The notes beneath the pieces were generated by a model, which saw nothing but the letters and a program-made list of their open reading frames with translations, ran no database searches and was not told where the DNA came from. A program made the translations under genes and the position numbers. This document shows positions 13,811 to 22,710 of a stretch of 64,000 nt of DNA, piece after piece; position 1 is the first letter of the stretch, and every line of letters starts with the position of its first letter. Source of the stretch: Protula sp. h YS-2021. Taxonomy: Eukaryota > Annelida > Polychaeta > Sabellida > Serpulidae. The stretch lies in the NCBI GenBank assembly GCA_949752745.1, contig OX457028.1, forward strand, positions 9,546,778 through 9,610,777. The letters run 5' to 3'.

Positions 13811-14704
13811 TAGACTGTGATTCTAAATGAATATATTTGCAATATCTGTAAAAGAAAGCTTAAAACGGAGATACACTTTCTTTCGACTTGCATAATAAAC
13901 TAAAGGCCGGGGTAAATCCAACGTAGGATGCGACTTATATTCAACTTTAATTCAGTATCGCAATGTCTATTAGGTCCACGCCCCTTTTAATCAAATGTGG
14001 ACATCCTTGTAAATTTTACCCCTACCCCTCCCCAAAAAATCCGAAATGTCCAATTGAATAAAGAGCACAGGCGTAACCAGAAAATACGTAACTGCAATCA
14101 TAGACTAAAAACTAGACAGATACTTACACTCAGAGCTGTGTGTGTGCCCTTTGTTTCTCACGTTTCATCTGAAGCGCAATTATCTCTCTTTGTGGGAAAT
14201 GTGGATAGCTGAGTAAATGTTTTTGGGATTCTTCACACCGCTTGATGTTCAAAATATTTTCAAACAATAAATTGTAGCACACTCAGATACAATTTACCAG
14301 TGTTTAAAGTTCACAGGCAAGTTTATTCAAACTTATTGTTGCAACTATAAAAATAATTAATTTGATTTTGTCTGTACATGTTTAATCGCAGTTACTTTTA
14401 CGTTCTATGCATGTGGTTATTTTTGGTAAGGATGATATCAGGGTAAACGTCATAAAACAACATCATCGTTTCAGAGCGCACCCATTTGCAGCAATGAAAC
14501 GCCATCTTGTTTTCAGAGTGCTCTACTTTGAATAATTTGAAAAGTGATATTCGCTTGCCATGTGTTATACGATTGACAATATAAATAAGTGGAAAACCGG
14601 AAATTTACTACGTTAATTGCTATGAAGATTTCTTCAATTCAAATAAGCATAACGGAGCGCATACTTATTTTTGCACTAAAATGCATTCTTGGAAGAATTA
14701 AAAC

Positions 14705-15360
14705 GGTGGCCGTATTCACGAAAGTCTAAGTTTAAACTTAGAGACAATCTAAACGCAAAAATGTAAGAGTAAACTTAGATTCCCGTTGGTTAAACTTAGC
14801 GGTATTCACAAAATTTAAGTTTAAACTTACACTCCAGTATGAGTTCAAAATTCTAAGTTTACTTCGGACCACACTTAGATTCCTTACTTCAATCCAACGC
14901 CATATTTAAATAGCTGGAATGTTTTGTTTACCTTGGCAACCATAAATTTATTGAGATTAAATGCAGAATATGAAAGGGTTTTACGAGGGAAAGAGTGTTT
15001 CGAGATAGGAGTAATTCGTTTGAGGTTTACAATGACGATTAACTCTTAACTCGATATAGATTTTCAAGAGAAGGTATTCATTTTTTGGTGGAAAATCTCT
15101 AAAATTTGGAGTCGGAAACAAGAAGCTTTGCTGTCCCGAAACATTTAAACTTTTTCATCAGACTTCGACATTTACATTGACAACTCGTTTATACGATTAC
15201 GATTAGTTGTACTATTTATGGAAATTTTGCAATATTGAACTTAGAATGTAAGTTTACTTCTGCGAATATGATGTAAGTAAGTAAACTTACGTAAGTTTAA
15301 TCTTGAGATCTAAGCTTAATATCTAAATAAACAAACTTAGATATTTGTGAATACGGCCAC
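14705..15360. mobile_element. MITE with GGCCGTATTCAC termini
   Basis: The left end reads GTGGCCGTATTCACGAA followed by TCTAAGTTTAAACTTAGA. The right end is its imperfect inverse, TTTGTGAATACGGCCAC. Internal sequence is full of TAAACTTA/TAAGTTTA inversions and codes for nothing. The duplicated copy B near 16550 lacks the element and provides an empty site. No unambiguous target duplication is visible. A second, shorter element with similar ends lies at 59207. Confidence 0.8.
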
Positions 15361-16174
15361 TGTTTTTTTTTCTATATAAAGCTTTAATGTCAGAGTAAGA
15401 AGTTCATCTATAGATCTAAAAGGTGTTCATTGAGGTGGCGGTTGTCATACGGTATAAAATATCTGAAAATCACATTATGATACCTTGATTTGGCAGTTAC
15501 CATCACTTGTTTAATTCCTTAAATTTGTGATTTTATTACTGTATCAGTTTCTCAATTTGACGTTTACCTTTACTGTATGTATTTATCAATTTCGCATTAC
15601 CATTGGGGTATGAATTCCCAAATTTAATGGTTACCATCTGGACTAAAATTTAGAATTGACCATTACAAGAGCGTCGGCAACAAGTGTACAAATTTCTTGC
15701 AGAAAAAATTTCTCTTGCAGCTATAAAATAAAAGCACAGGACGAGAACATCAAGATAGTAACACATTAACAGGACATTAAAAGAAATAAAAAGTGAACAA
15801 GCAAATAACAAATTTGTCTCTCTGTCTAAATCCATCTGTCTGTCTATCGCACGACATCTATAAAAGGCAGCTTTTCTGACGTCTGTTCAACGTCTGACGT
15901 TGTTTCGACTTCCGATCGCCATCTTTTTCAGCGTTGATTAGACGTCGGATCGTCGACATCTATCCACTCTGACCACACTCAAATGTAATTGATTGGTGTC
16001 TGAACTTTACATTCAATAATTAATTCATACTTATTGCTTCAACAATAAAAATAGAGGAAATGATTTTTCTGCACATGTTTTATCACACCTTTAGTGCTAT
16101 ACCTGTTGTTGTTGTTTATTTTTCATTTCATAAGCGTGATATAGGGCTAAAAGTCATGAAACAATATCACGTTT

Positions 16175-16300
16175 TCAGAGTGCACTCATTTACAGCAGCA
16201 ATGAAAGCCATCGTGTTTTCAGAGTGCACCCATTTACAGCAGCAATGAAAGCCATCGTGTTTTCAGAGTGCACTCATTTACAGCAGTCGGGAAACGTCGT
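16175..16300 (+). repeat. Short tandem triplication in copy B
   Basis: Three consecutive ~43 bp units share TTTTCAGAGTGCAC(T/C)CATTTACAGCAG and then GAAAGCCATCGTG. Copy A of the surrounding duplication has two diverged units, so the array expanded after duplication. Confidence 0.8.
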
Positions 16301-16984
16301 CGTGTTTAGATTTAAGTATAGCAGTGGGTACAGTGCTATCTTATTAGGAACTCACACGAAGTTGGCTACTGTGAACAATTTGAATAATGATATTCGCTTG
16401 CTCGTCATTTTTTTATGATTGACTATAGCAATAAACGGAAAAGCGGAAATTTGCTAAATAAATTGTTATTTTAATTTTACGAAAACTTTTTGAATGCTTA
16501 ACTAAGGACATATTTATCTTTACACTAAACTGCATTATATAAAGAATTAAAACTCGTGTTTCTATATAAAGCTTTAATGACAGAGTAGAAAGTTCACCTG
16601 TAGGACTTACAGCTCCTTAAAATATTTTTCAAGTGGGACATTTTGTTCTTAGGACACCAAAATAAGTCAACGAAAAGTTCCATAGATCTAAAAGGTGTTC
16701 ACTGAACTGGCGATCACCATACGGCATAAATTTCTGAAAATTACAACATAAATTCCTTAATTTGGCAGTTACCATCACTTTTTAATTACTTGTATCTGTG
16801 ACTACCATCACTGTATGAGTTACTTAATTTGGCTTCTACCATTTGGGTATGAATTTCTAAATTTAATGGTTACCATCAGGAGTAAAATCTAAAGCTGACT
16901 GTTAACATAGCGTCAACAACGAGTATACAAGTGTTTATCAAAAATTTTTGTTGCAGCAATACACATAAACAGTAAACAGTAAAA

Positions 16985-17036
16985 GATCTATCTAGCTATC
17001 TTCACCTATCTATCTATCTACCGATCTATCGATTTG

Positions 17037-17087
<51 letters not shown>

Positions 17088-17514
17088 ATCTGTCCACCTG
17101 TCTATAGCTATATATTTATTTATCTATCAAACTATCTATCTATGTATCTATCTATTTCTATCTTTCTACTTACCTATCTATCTGTCTGTCCATCTATTTA
17201 TTTATTTATTTTACATCTAACTTTAAATCTATCTATCTCTATTTTTTACCCACTTATGTATCTTTATACCAATATAACCGTCCATCTATATTTTTGTCTA
17301 TTCCACATTTCAAAACAAATATAAACAGAGGTAGAATTGCCTTCAAATTGCCCCACTTCTTTACGAATATTACTACTATTACGAATATCTCTATCTATCT
17401 GTCCACCTATCTATATCTCTATATCTATCTATCTATCTATCTATTTCTTCTTTCTACTTATATATCTATCTGTTTGTCCATCTACTTATTTATTTATTTT
17501 TACATCTGTCCTTA

Positions 17515-17546
<32 letters not shown>

Positions 17547-17630
17547 CATGTCAATTTTTCTATCCACTTATTTATATTTATACCAATATAACCGTCTATC
17601 TATATTTTTGTCTGTTCAACATTTCAATAT
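16985..17630 (+). repeat. Duplicated (CTAT)n microsatellite block
   Basis: Two CTAT tracts (about 17030-17090 and 17515-17545, with others between) lie in an approximately 300 bp unit present twice. Both units contain CTACTTA(C/T), a CATCTA-TTATTTATT block, ACCAATATAACCGTC and TATATTTTTGTCT. Leu/Tyr/Ser-rich open frames across the tract are artefacts. Confidence 0.85.
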
Positions 17631-17756
17631 TAAGTTATATTCATAGCTATAACCAAGTAAAAGGGAAATGGAGGGTATTGCATATAAACAAAAAGGTGAA
17701 GGTTTCCATAAAAGAACAGAAAGTGTCAGGAACGCAAAAAAGTACACCTAGCCTTT

Positions 17757-17797
17757 ATATGTATATATATATATATATATAATATTTTATATATATA

Positions 17798-17855
<58 letters not shown>
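17757..17855. repeat. (TA)n tract interrupted by the Polinton, left side
   Basis: TA-rich repeat directly abutting the element. With the tract at 37073-37134 it forms the target site. ATATAT lies on both sides, consistent with the 6 bp duplication known for Polintons, but the repetitive target leaves the exact duplication ambiguous. Confidence 0.85.
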
Positions 17856-17859
<4 letters not shown>

Positions 17860-18039
17860 GTGGGAAAATACGGGTTTGAGCACACGTGTGCCCAAACCCG
17901 TACGGGTTTGAGCACTGGTGTGCTCAAACCCGTACGGGTTTGGGCACACGTGTGCTCAAACCCGTATTTTCAGGTGTTTTGAAACCCGTACGGGTTTGAG
18001 CACAGGTGTGTTGAAACCCGTACGGGTTTGAGCACACCT
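17856..18039 (+). repeat. Left terminal inverted repeat, built from palindromes
   Basis: The 184 bp left end matches the 120 bp right end in inverse orientation, with two extra ~32 bp units in the left copy. The repeat is itself modular: the perfect palindrome CAAACCCGTACGGGTTTG alternates with the palindrome GAGCACACGTGTGCTC or variants. The outermost bases are AGTAGTGGGAAAA. A degraded further unit continues to about 18072 before a poly-T run. Confidence 0.93.
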
Positions 18040-18059
18040 GTTTTCAAACCCGCTCGGGT

Positions 18060-18071
18060 ATGAACACAGGT

Positions 18072-18104
<33 letters not shown>

Positions 18105-18352
18105 GAAGTTGTAAGAAACAAACAAATAAACAAATAAAAGAAACAAAAAAAATATATATATAAACAAATAAAAAATAAATAAAACGAAGGTCAAGGACAC
18201 TCAACGTTAAGATAACTAAAGATCAGTAAAGGTTAAGGTCACTATATATGAAGAATAAAGTTAAGCCTATCATAGAAGACTTTTATAGACGAATGAAATG
18301 AGAGAAAAAGAGAGGTATATAAGAAAAAAGTGAAAGTGAGGCATTAGTCAAA
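18060..18352 (+). promoter_or_regulatory. Leader and promoter of the Cys-rich gene
   Basis: After a poly-T run (about 18071-18103) comes AAGGTCAAGGACACT at 18187, AAGGTTAAGGTCACTA near 18229, GAAGACTTTTATAGAC near 18267, and a TATATAA box at 18316-18322, 31 bp before the ATG. The block from GAAGACTTTTA to the TATA box recurs upstream of the next gene (18990-19034), so the two promoters are duplicates. Confidence 0.75.
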
Positions 18353-18667
18353 ATGAATCGCATTGAGTGCTACAAGTTCTGGGTTATCCTACGGTATGAG
18401 GGTGAGCCACACAACTGTCCCGTGGGTCATAATGCTCCACGCCGGTTTTGTTGCAGGAAGTGTGGTGGTCTCCTATGGTACAGTTACTCATCTGTAGCAT
18501 GGGGGGCTGACTGCACGGATTGCTACTGGTGTGGAGTTAAACTAAAAAATTTGGGTGGTTTTAACTCGCACCCATTCAAGTGTGTTGGCCGCCCTTTTAC
18601 CATGGATCAGTACTACAAGTGGCAATGTAAATGCAAGTTCTTGGAGGGTTCAAAGAGCTACTACTAA
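18353..18667 (+). CDS. Cys-rich zinc-binding-like accessory protein, 104 aa
   Basis: First gene from the left end. The protein has about ten Cys and several His. A CCRKCG motif lies near residues 33-38, and a CTDCYWCG cluster near residues 55-62, followed by a single Cys and a CKC near the end. This spacing suggests one or two zinc knuckles, but I do not recognise a named family. The start fits a TATA box 31 bp upstream and an AAAATG context. The stop is followed 24 nt later by a histone-type stem-loop. Its middle is duplicated as a 36 bp fragment at the right end of the element. Comparable accessory genes in adintoviruses have been discussed as host-manipulating; that role here is only inference. 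Confidence 0.8.
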   Translation: MNRIECYKFWVILRYEGEPHNCPVGHNAPRRFCCRKCGGLLWYSYSSVAWGADCTDCYWCGVKLKNLGGFNSHPFKCVGRPFTMDQYYKWQCKCKFLEGSKSYY

Positions 18668-18690
18668 AAACTATTACAACCAACACCCTC

Positions 18691-18726
18691 GGCTCTTTTC
18701 AGAGCCACTATTTCTTAAAAATAAGC
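18691..18726 (+). terminator. Histone-type 3' stem-loop 1 and downstream element
   Basis: GGCTCTTTTCAGAGCC at 18691-18706 forms a 6 bp stem with TTTC loop and is identical to the core of the metazoan replication-dependent histone mRNA 3' stem-loop; ACTA follows. Twelve bases after it is AAATAAGC (18719-18726). The stop codon is 24 nt upstream. Known role of this signal: SLBP binding and U7-guided cleavage without poly(A). Confidence 0.85.
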
Positions 18727-18760
18727 TAAACCTGTTTTTATGTGTGTATGTGTGTGTGTG

Positions 18761-18792
<32 letters not shown>

Positions 18793-18865
18793 TATAATTT
18801 TATCTTCCAGTTCAAGTACTTTTCCCCTCTCTCCACTCTCACATTTCATGTCTTGTATTGAATAT

Positions 18866-19064
18866 TGCTGAAGGTGAAGGACACTAAGTGAAACCAATCA
18901 TTCCTTCCCTCTCTCTCCACCCCCACATTTCAGGTCATGTATTCAAGACCATAGAAGGTGAAGGACACTTTAAGTGAAGCCAATCAAGGAAGACTTTTAC
19001 AGACCAATGAAATAAGTAAAAAATATATATATAAGGAAAAAAAAGAGAAAGTGAAGCAACAATC
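18866..19064 (+). promoter_or_regulatory. Promoter of the 67 aa gene
   Basis: Two AAGGTGAAGGACACT motifs (about 18871 and 18955), each followed by AAGTGAA(A/G)CCAATCA with a CCAAT box, then GAAGACTTTTACAGAC near 18990 and a TATATAA at 19028-19034. The ATG is 31 bp after the TATA end, the same as in the promoter at 18316. A 250 bp comparison shows it is a duplicate of the preceding promoter. Confidence 0.75.
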
Positions 19065-19268
19065 ATGTCTTTACGCCTTGACAGAGTCGGTTTGTTTCAT
19101 AAGTTTTTTTCACTCGGTGTTCGGAACACAGTGTTTTTGCAGTGTGTTTTAGAATGGCCGGATGAGAATGCGTATGACTTATGGAAAATATTTTTCGCTA
19201 TTGAAATGGCGTTAGGCGGTATAGAAGACTGGATTGAAGAAAACCAGCTCTTTGGGCGGGTTTGCTAA
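19065..19268 (+). CDS. Small acidic accessory protein, 67 aa, unknown function
   Basis: Unrecognised protein with aromatic-rich N-terminal half (LFHKFFSLGV) and an acidic helix-like C-terminal half (IEMALGGIEDWIEENQLF). No Cys cluster, signal peptide or membrane segment is evident. Support for reality comes from context: a TATA promoter duplicated from the neighbouring gene, an ATG 31 bp downstream of the TATA box, and a histone-type stem-loop 21 nt after the stop. It sits in the accessory arm between the Cys-rich protein and RING protein 1. Confidence 0.7.
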   Translation: MSLRLDRVGLFHKFFSLGVRNTVFLQCVLEWPDENAYDLWKIFFAIEMALGGIEDWIEENQLFGRVC

Positions 19269-19289
19269 TCAATCCAGAAGAAAAATTAA

Positions 19290-19325
19290 AGCCCTTTTAA
19301 GGGCTTCTATTATTACAAAATAAGC
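19290..19325 (+). terminator. Histone-type 3' stem-loop 2 and downstream element
   Basis: AGCCCTTTTAAGGGCT at 19290-19305 (6 bp stem, loop TTTA), then 12 bases, then AAATAAGC at 19318-19325. The first stem pair is A-T instead of G-C. An AATAAA at 19378 lies after a GT-rich run and could be a back-up poly(A) site. Confidence 0.78.
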
Positions 19326-19886
19326 AACATGTGTCTTTAAGAAATTGTATGTATGTGTGTATGTGTATGTGTGAGTGAATAAAAGTATTTTTTTAAAGTT
19401 ATACGAGTATTAAAACGTTATGTAAGTATAAAAACAAACATTTTTTTTTTTTTTTTTTTTTTTTAAGAAAAGAAAGAATATATAAATCAAATAGAAAAGG
19501 GAGCAGCGTTGCTTAACACAAATTGTTGCACATTTCAAAGTACAGAGCAAGAGGCACAGTGACGTAACGTAATTAAGAACCAATCGTCATGCCATTTCAC
19601 GGACAAATAAAATTGTGGTTACATTCAGACTTACTGTAGGCAAGGTCAAGGCCGCTCGGAACGGGTTGAGGTCGTATGTAAATGAGGCTGCTTTCAGGGT
19701 GGGGGTGCTCAATAAAGGTTAAGGCCGGTTAAGACAGGTTGAGGTCACTAATGAATAATACTTATTTCAGAGAACCAATAGTTTTGTAGTTACGAGAACG
19801 AATCAGGTTGGAAAGGGTGGTTTGAGAGGGGGGGAACCATATGAATATATAAAAAAAAAAAAACCTGTTTGAGGTGTTTGAGAAAA
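19326..19886 (+). promoter_or_regulatory. Intergenic spacer and promoter of RING gene 1
   Basis: Contains a GT-rich run, poly-T (19440-19464), CCAAT boxes near 19581 and 19776, GGTCA-type motifs (AAGGTCAAGGCCGCTC near 19641, AAGGTTAAGGCCGGTT near 19717, GGTTGAGGTCACTAAT near 19737) and a TATATAA at 19846-19852, 35 bp before the ATG at 19887. The motifs match the AAGGTNAAGG pattern of the two upstream promoters. Confidence 0.6.
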
Positions 19887-20420
19887 ATGGCTCATCAAGA
19901 GGGAGACCAGATTGATTTAACAGGCAATGAGGAAGAAGATTCTGACAGAGCTATTATGGCTTCTTTTATAAGAAGTCAGGGAGATCGTGCATTATCAAGA
20001 CAGTGGGTGACAACATATTACTTGAATGAGAATGGAGAGCTTATTGAAATGAATATAGGAATGCGGCTTTTTCACCAGAAAAGACTTCGTCTACAAGCCA
20101 TAGAAACAGGAGACTACAGAATGGCATTTTACTTCCATTTCCTGCTAGGATATAAAATGCCTTGCACACAAGAAAGGGAAGAATATCCAGACTGGTTCAA
20201 CGCATGGCTGGAGAAGTACACAACACGGTGTTTCATTTGCTTTAAGAAAATGGGACAAAGCAGAGCCTTCACAGAAACATGTTATCATGACCTCTGCATA
20301 GAATGTACTCACCAATGGTGCCATAGATGTTATGAAACTGGACAAATGACCTGCCCCATGTGCCGAACCAACACGAAATTTCAAATTTTTGAGACCAGGC
20401 AAATGAGAATAGCACTCTAA
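19887..20420 (+). CDS. RING protein 1 with SUMO-interaction-like motif, 177 aa
   Basis: The C-terminal C3HC4 RING spans residues 115-159: CFIC, then CYHDLCIEC, then CPMC. The Pro in CPMC is typical of E2-binding RING E3 ligases. At residues 9-18 lies IDLTGNEEED, a hydrophobic-D-L-T core followed by acids, which is the pattern of a SUMO-interaction motif. Together these give the layout of a SUMO-targeted ubiquitin ligase such as RNF4 or herpesvirus ICP0 (inference; no sequence homology to those is claimed). The middle region and RING are paralogous to RING protein 2 at 22736. The ATG at 19887 is preferred to upstream codons; it has a TATA box 35 bp before it. A stem-loop follows the stop by 24 nt. 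Confidence 0.88.
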   Translation: MAHQEGDQIDLTGNEEEDSDRAIMASFIRSQGDRALSRQWVTTYYLNENGELIEMNIGMRLFHQKRLRLQAIETGDYRMAFYFHFLLGYKMPCTQEREEYPDWFNAWLEKYTTRCFICFKKMGQSRAFTETCYHDLCIECTHQWCHRCYETGQMTCPMCRTNTKFQIFETRQMRIAL

Positions 20421-20444
20421 AAAAAAATAAGCAAAAATCCAACC

Positions 20445-20480
20445 GGCTCTTATAAGAGCCATCCACTCTTACAAATAAGC
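20445..20480 (+). terminator. Histone-type 3' stem-loop 3 and downstream element
   Basis: GGCTCTTATAAGAGCC at 20445-20460 has the same stem as loop 1 with loop TATA, preceded by CCAACC and followed by ATCCA. AAATAAGC at 20473-20480 is again 12 bases downstream. The downstream 14 bases ACAAATAAGCTAAA are almost the same as after stem-loop 1. Confidence 0.85.
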
Positions 20481-21289
20481 TAAATCTATTTTGTTTTAAA
20501 AACAGTTTGAGAAAAAAAAATGTGTGAAAGTGTTTTAAAAGCAGTTTGAAAGTCATTGTAAATGTTTGAGAAAAAAAAAAAAGTTGTGTGAAAGTGAGTG
20601 GGACTTATGACGCTGTCATTACCTCTCTGAACTGTTTCGTCATACGAACATAATTACTTCGCGCTCTTTTGATCAACCGTCTGCTTTGTTGAACTATAGC
20701 AACCACATACCATTTACTGACCCTTAATCATACTACATCATAATTATAGTTTTATTGCCATCTTTTCCTTTTTTTATTTTTTAAAAAAGTGAAAGAATAA
20801 ATGTATTAGAAAGAAATTAAGTAGAAGCCAGAATTTCTGTTTTAATTCATTAACAAATATCATATATTAAAATCCTTTAAAACATCTTTTTTTTCTGTCT
20901 TTTTATGTATAATTATTTAGAGTTTCATACATAGTCTTCATTTAAACTGAACATAAAAAAAATAATTATATAGAAAAAAAAAGCTTATTTAAACAGTTAA
21001 AGTGTTAATTTTTTCAATTTTTTAATGAAATAACGTTAAATTTCATATAGAAAAACTTTTTTTTTTAGTTATTTTAATAAATGTAGTAATAAATAGTATC
21101 TTTTTGTTTCACATTCCATTTTTAAAAATAAGAAAAACTATAAACCTTTTAAGTTATAAGTGAAAAATAAAATATGAGAAACACAAATCTAAACCCTCAT
21201 CACGGTGTTCAACCCCATGTCAGCATGGTTTGCCTTTACGTATGAACTTAGCGTATAAAAAGACGAAACAGTAGGAGGGATGGATAACC
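20481..21289 (+). promoter_or_regulatory. AT-rich spacer and TATA box of the Gln-rich gene
   Basis: After two GTTTGAGAAAAA-rich segments that look like diverged copies (20505-20530 and 20560-20590), about 650 bp of AT-rich DNA holds no supported gene. A TATAAAA at 21254-21260 lies 29 bp before the ATG at 21290. An out-of-frame ATG at 21280 opens a 13-codon frame overlapping the true start. Confidence 0.6.
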
Positions 21290-21607
21290 ATGGAACACGA
21301 ATTTTTCAACATCCAGTGTGAGCTGTATAAAATAAGTATAAGACTGCAGAAGCTGCAGCTCATGGCCAAGAAATCGGTGGTGTCGGTCGGTACTCAAACC
21401 GACCCACCGACGCTGTCACCGCCACCATCAACACCAGCACAGCCGACATTAAATCGACTGTTAGCAGAGCCGCCGGAGAAGAAAATGAAGGTTCCAGATT
21501 TGCCAACAGTAACCTATCTGGGGCCAGCTGGAGCGGAGAGTAGTCAGCAGGGAAACCAGCTGACTATTCAAACCCTCGAAAGCTGGCTCCAGCAGCAGCA
21601 ACAATAG
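21290..21607 (+). CDS. Gln-rich accessory protein with TQT dynein light chain-type motif, 105 aa
   Basis: Residues 1-26 form a Leu-spaced helix-like segment. Residues 32-39 read SVGTQTDP, matching the TQT-anchored motif bound by LC8/DYNLL dynein light chains. A Pro/Thr/Ser-rich linker follows, then PPEKKMKV (about residues 62-69), which could be a short nuclear signal, and a C-terminal LESWLQQQQQ. No folded catalytic domain is visible; it looks like a linear-motif adaptor. The ACCATGG context supports this start. A histone-type stem-loop follows 17 nt after the stop. The LC8 interpretation is inference from one short motif. Confidence 0.75.
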   Translation: MEHEFFNIQCELYKISIRLQKLQLMAKKSVVSVGTQTDPPTLSPPPSTPAQPTLNRLLAEPPEKKMKVPDLPTVTYLGPAGAESSQQGNQLTIQTLESWLQQQQQ

Positions 21608-21623
21608 GAAAAAATAACATAAT

Positions 21624-21658
21624 GGCCCTTTTTAGGGCCCCTAATATGTGAAATGAGC
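21624..21658 (+). terminator. Histone-type 3' stem-loop 4 and downstream element
   Basis: GGCCCTTTTTAGGGCC at 21624-21639 (6 bp stem, TTTT loop), then 11 bases and AAATGAGC at 21651-21658, one base different from the AAATAAGC of the other three. An AATAAA at 21723 follows a GT run. Confidence 0.8.
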
Positions 21659-21729
21659 GCTTATTACGAAATTGAATGAAAGGTTTTTTATGTGTGTGTG
21701 AAAGGGCTTATGGTAAAAGACGAATAAAT

Positions 21730-22087
21730 GTTTATTAAAAAAAAAAAATAAATAAATCAATAAAAAATAAATAAAATAAAATGAATAAAATAAAAATAAA
21801 TAAACATAAATTTAAAAAGAAAGAAAGAAAAAAAAAAAAAAAAAAAAAAATCACTTTTCTGGAAGTGGTTTAAAAAACATTTTCATCAAACCCTCTTAAG
21901 GTTTAACGTTATGTATGACGTCATTTACCTAAATATTTCAATCATACATAACTTTAAAACTATTAAACCAATTTCAACCGTCTTTTCAACATAATATTCA
22001 GGAAGACCAAGTATTTATGAATGTTATATTCATGATGTCTATATGCTTAGAATTTTTTTATATATTTTAACCTAATTTCTTTGAGAA
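21730..22087. other. Spacer, A-rich, no gene
   Basis: A- and AATAAA-rich low-complexity sequence up to about 21850, then AT-rich unique sequence. No supported coding frame. Confidence 0.6.
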
Positions 22088-22705
22088 AACTATAACCTTA
22101 ACCTCATTTCGCTAAGGACACTTCATTAAAGTATACATGCACCTTTAACCTAAAAATCATTTCATTAAGGACACTCCGTCAAAGTATACATGTACTTTTA
22201 ACCTTAGCCTCATTTCGTTAAGGACACTTTGTATAAAGTGTACATGCACCTTTAACCTAAAAATCATTTCATTAAAGACACTCCGTCAAAGTTCACATGT
22301 ACCTTTAACCTTAGCCTCATTTCGTTAAGGACACTTTGTTAAAGTATACATATACTTTTAACCTTCATCCCATTTCGTTAAGGATACTTCGTTAAAGTAC
22401 ACATATACTTTTAATCTTGACCCCATTTCGTCAAGGACACTTCGTTAAAGTACACATGCACTTTTAACCTTGACCCCATTTCGTCAAGGACACTTCATCA
22501 AAATACACATATACTTTTTAACCTTAACCTCATTTCCTCAAGGACACATGTACTTTTAACCTTGACCTCATTTCCTCAAGACACTTCGTCAAAGTACACA
22601 TGCACTTTTAACCTTATTTTAATTTCGTTAAAGTGAACGCGTACTTTTAACCTTGACCTCATTTTGTTAAGGTCACATATTTTTTTTTTTTAACCTTGAC
22701 CTTTC
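22088..22705 (+). repeat. ~53 bp tandem array upstream of RING gene 2, possible enhancer
   Basis: About twelve units, period close to 53 bp. Each holds TCAAGGACACTTCGT or variant, a near-palindromic AAAGTACACATGTACTTTT, and AACCTTGACCTCATTTCG. The first four units alternate two types, giving a ~106 bp higher-order period; late units are shortened. The AAGGACACT core is shared with promoters at 18187, 18871 and 18955, and CCTTGACCT is the reverse complement of AGGTCAAGG. The array ends at the TATA box of RING gene 2. Confidence 0.9.
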
Positions 22706-22710
22706 ATACA

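Larger units (their letters stand above)
14308..16985 (+). repeat. Direct segmental duplication (copy A 14308-15740, copy B 15995-16985)
   Basis: Copy A and copy B align along their length. Shared blocks include GATATTCGCTTG (14548 and 16388), CTATATAAAGCTTTAATG (15372 and 16562), ATCTAAAAGGTGTTCA (15415 and 16685) and AAATTTAATGGTTACCATC (15621 and 16859). Copy A is longer because a 655 bp MITE sits inside it at 14705-15360; copy B lacks it. Confidence 0.85.
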
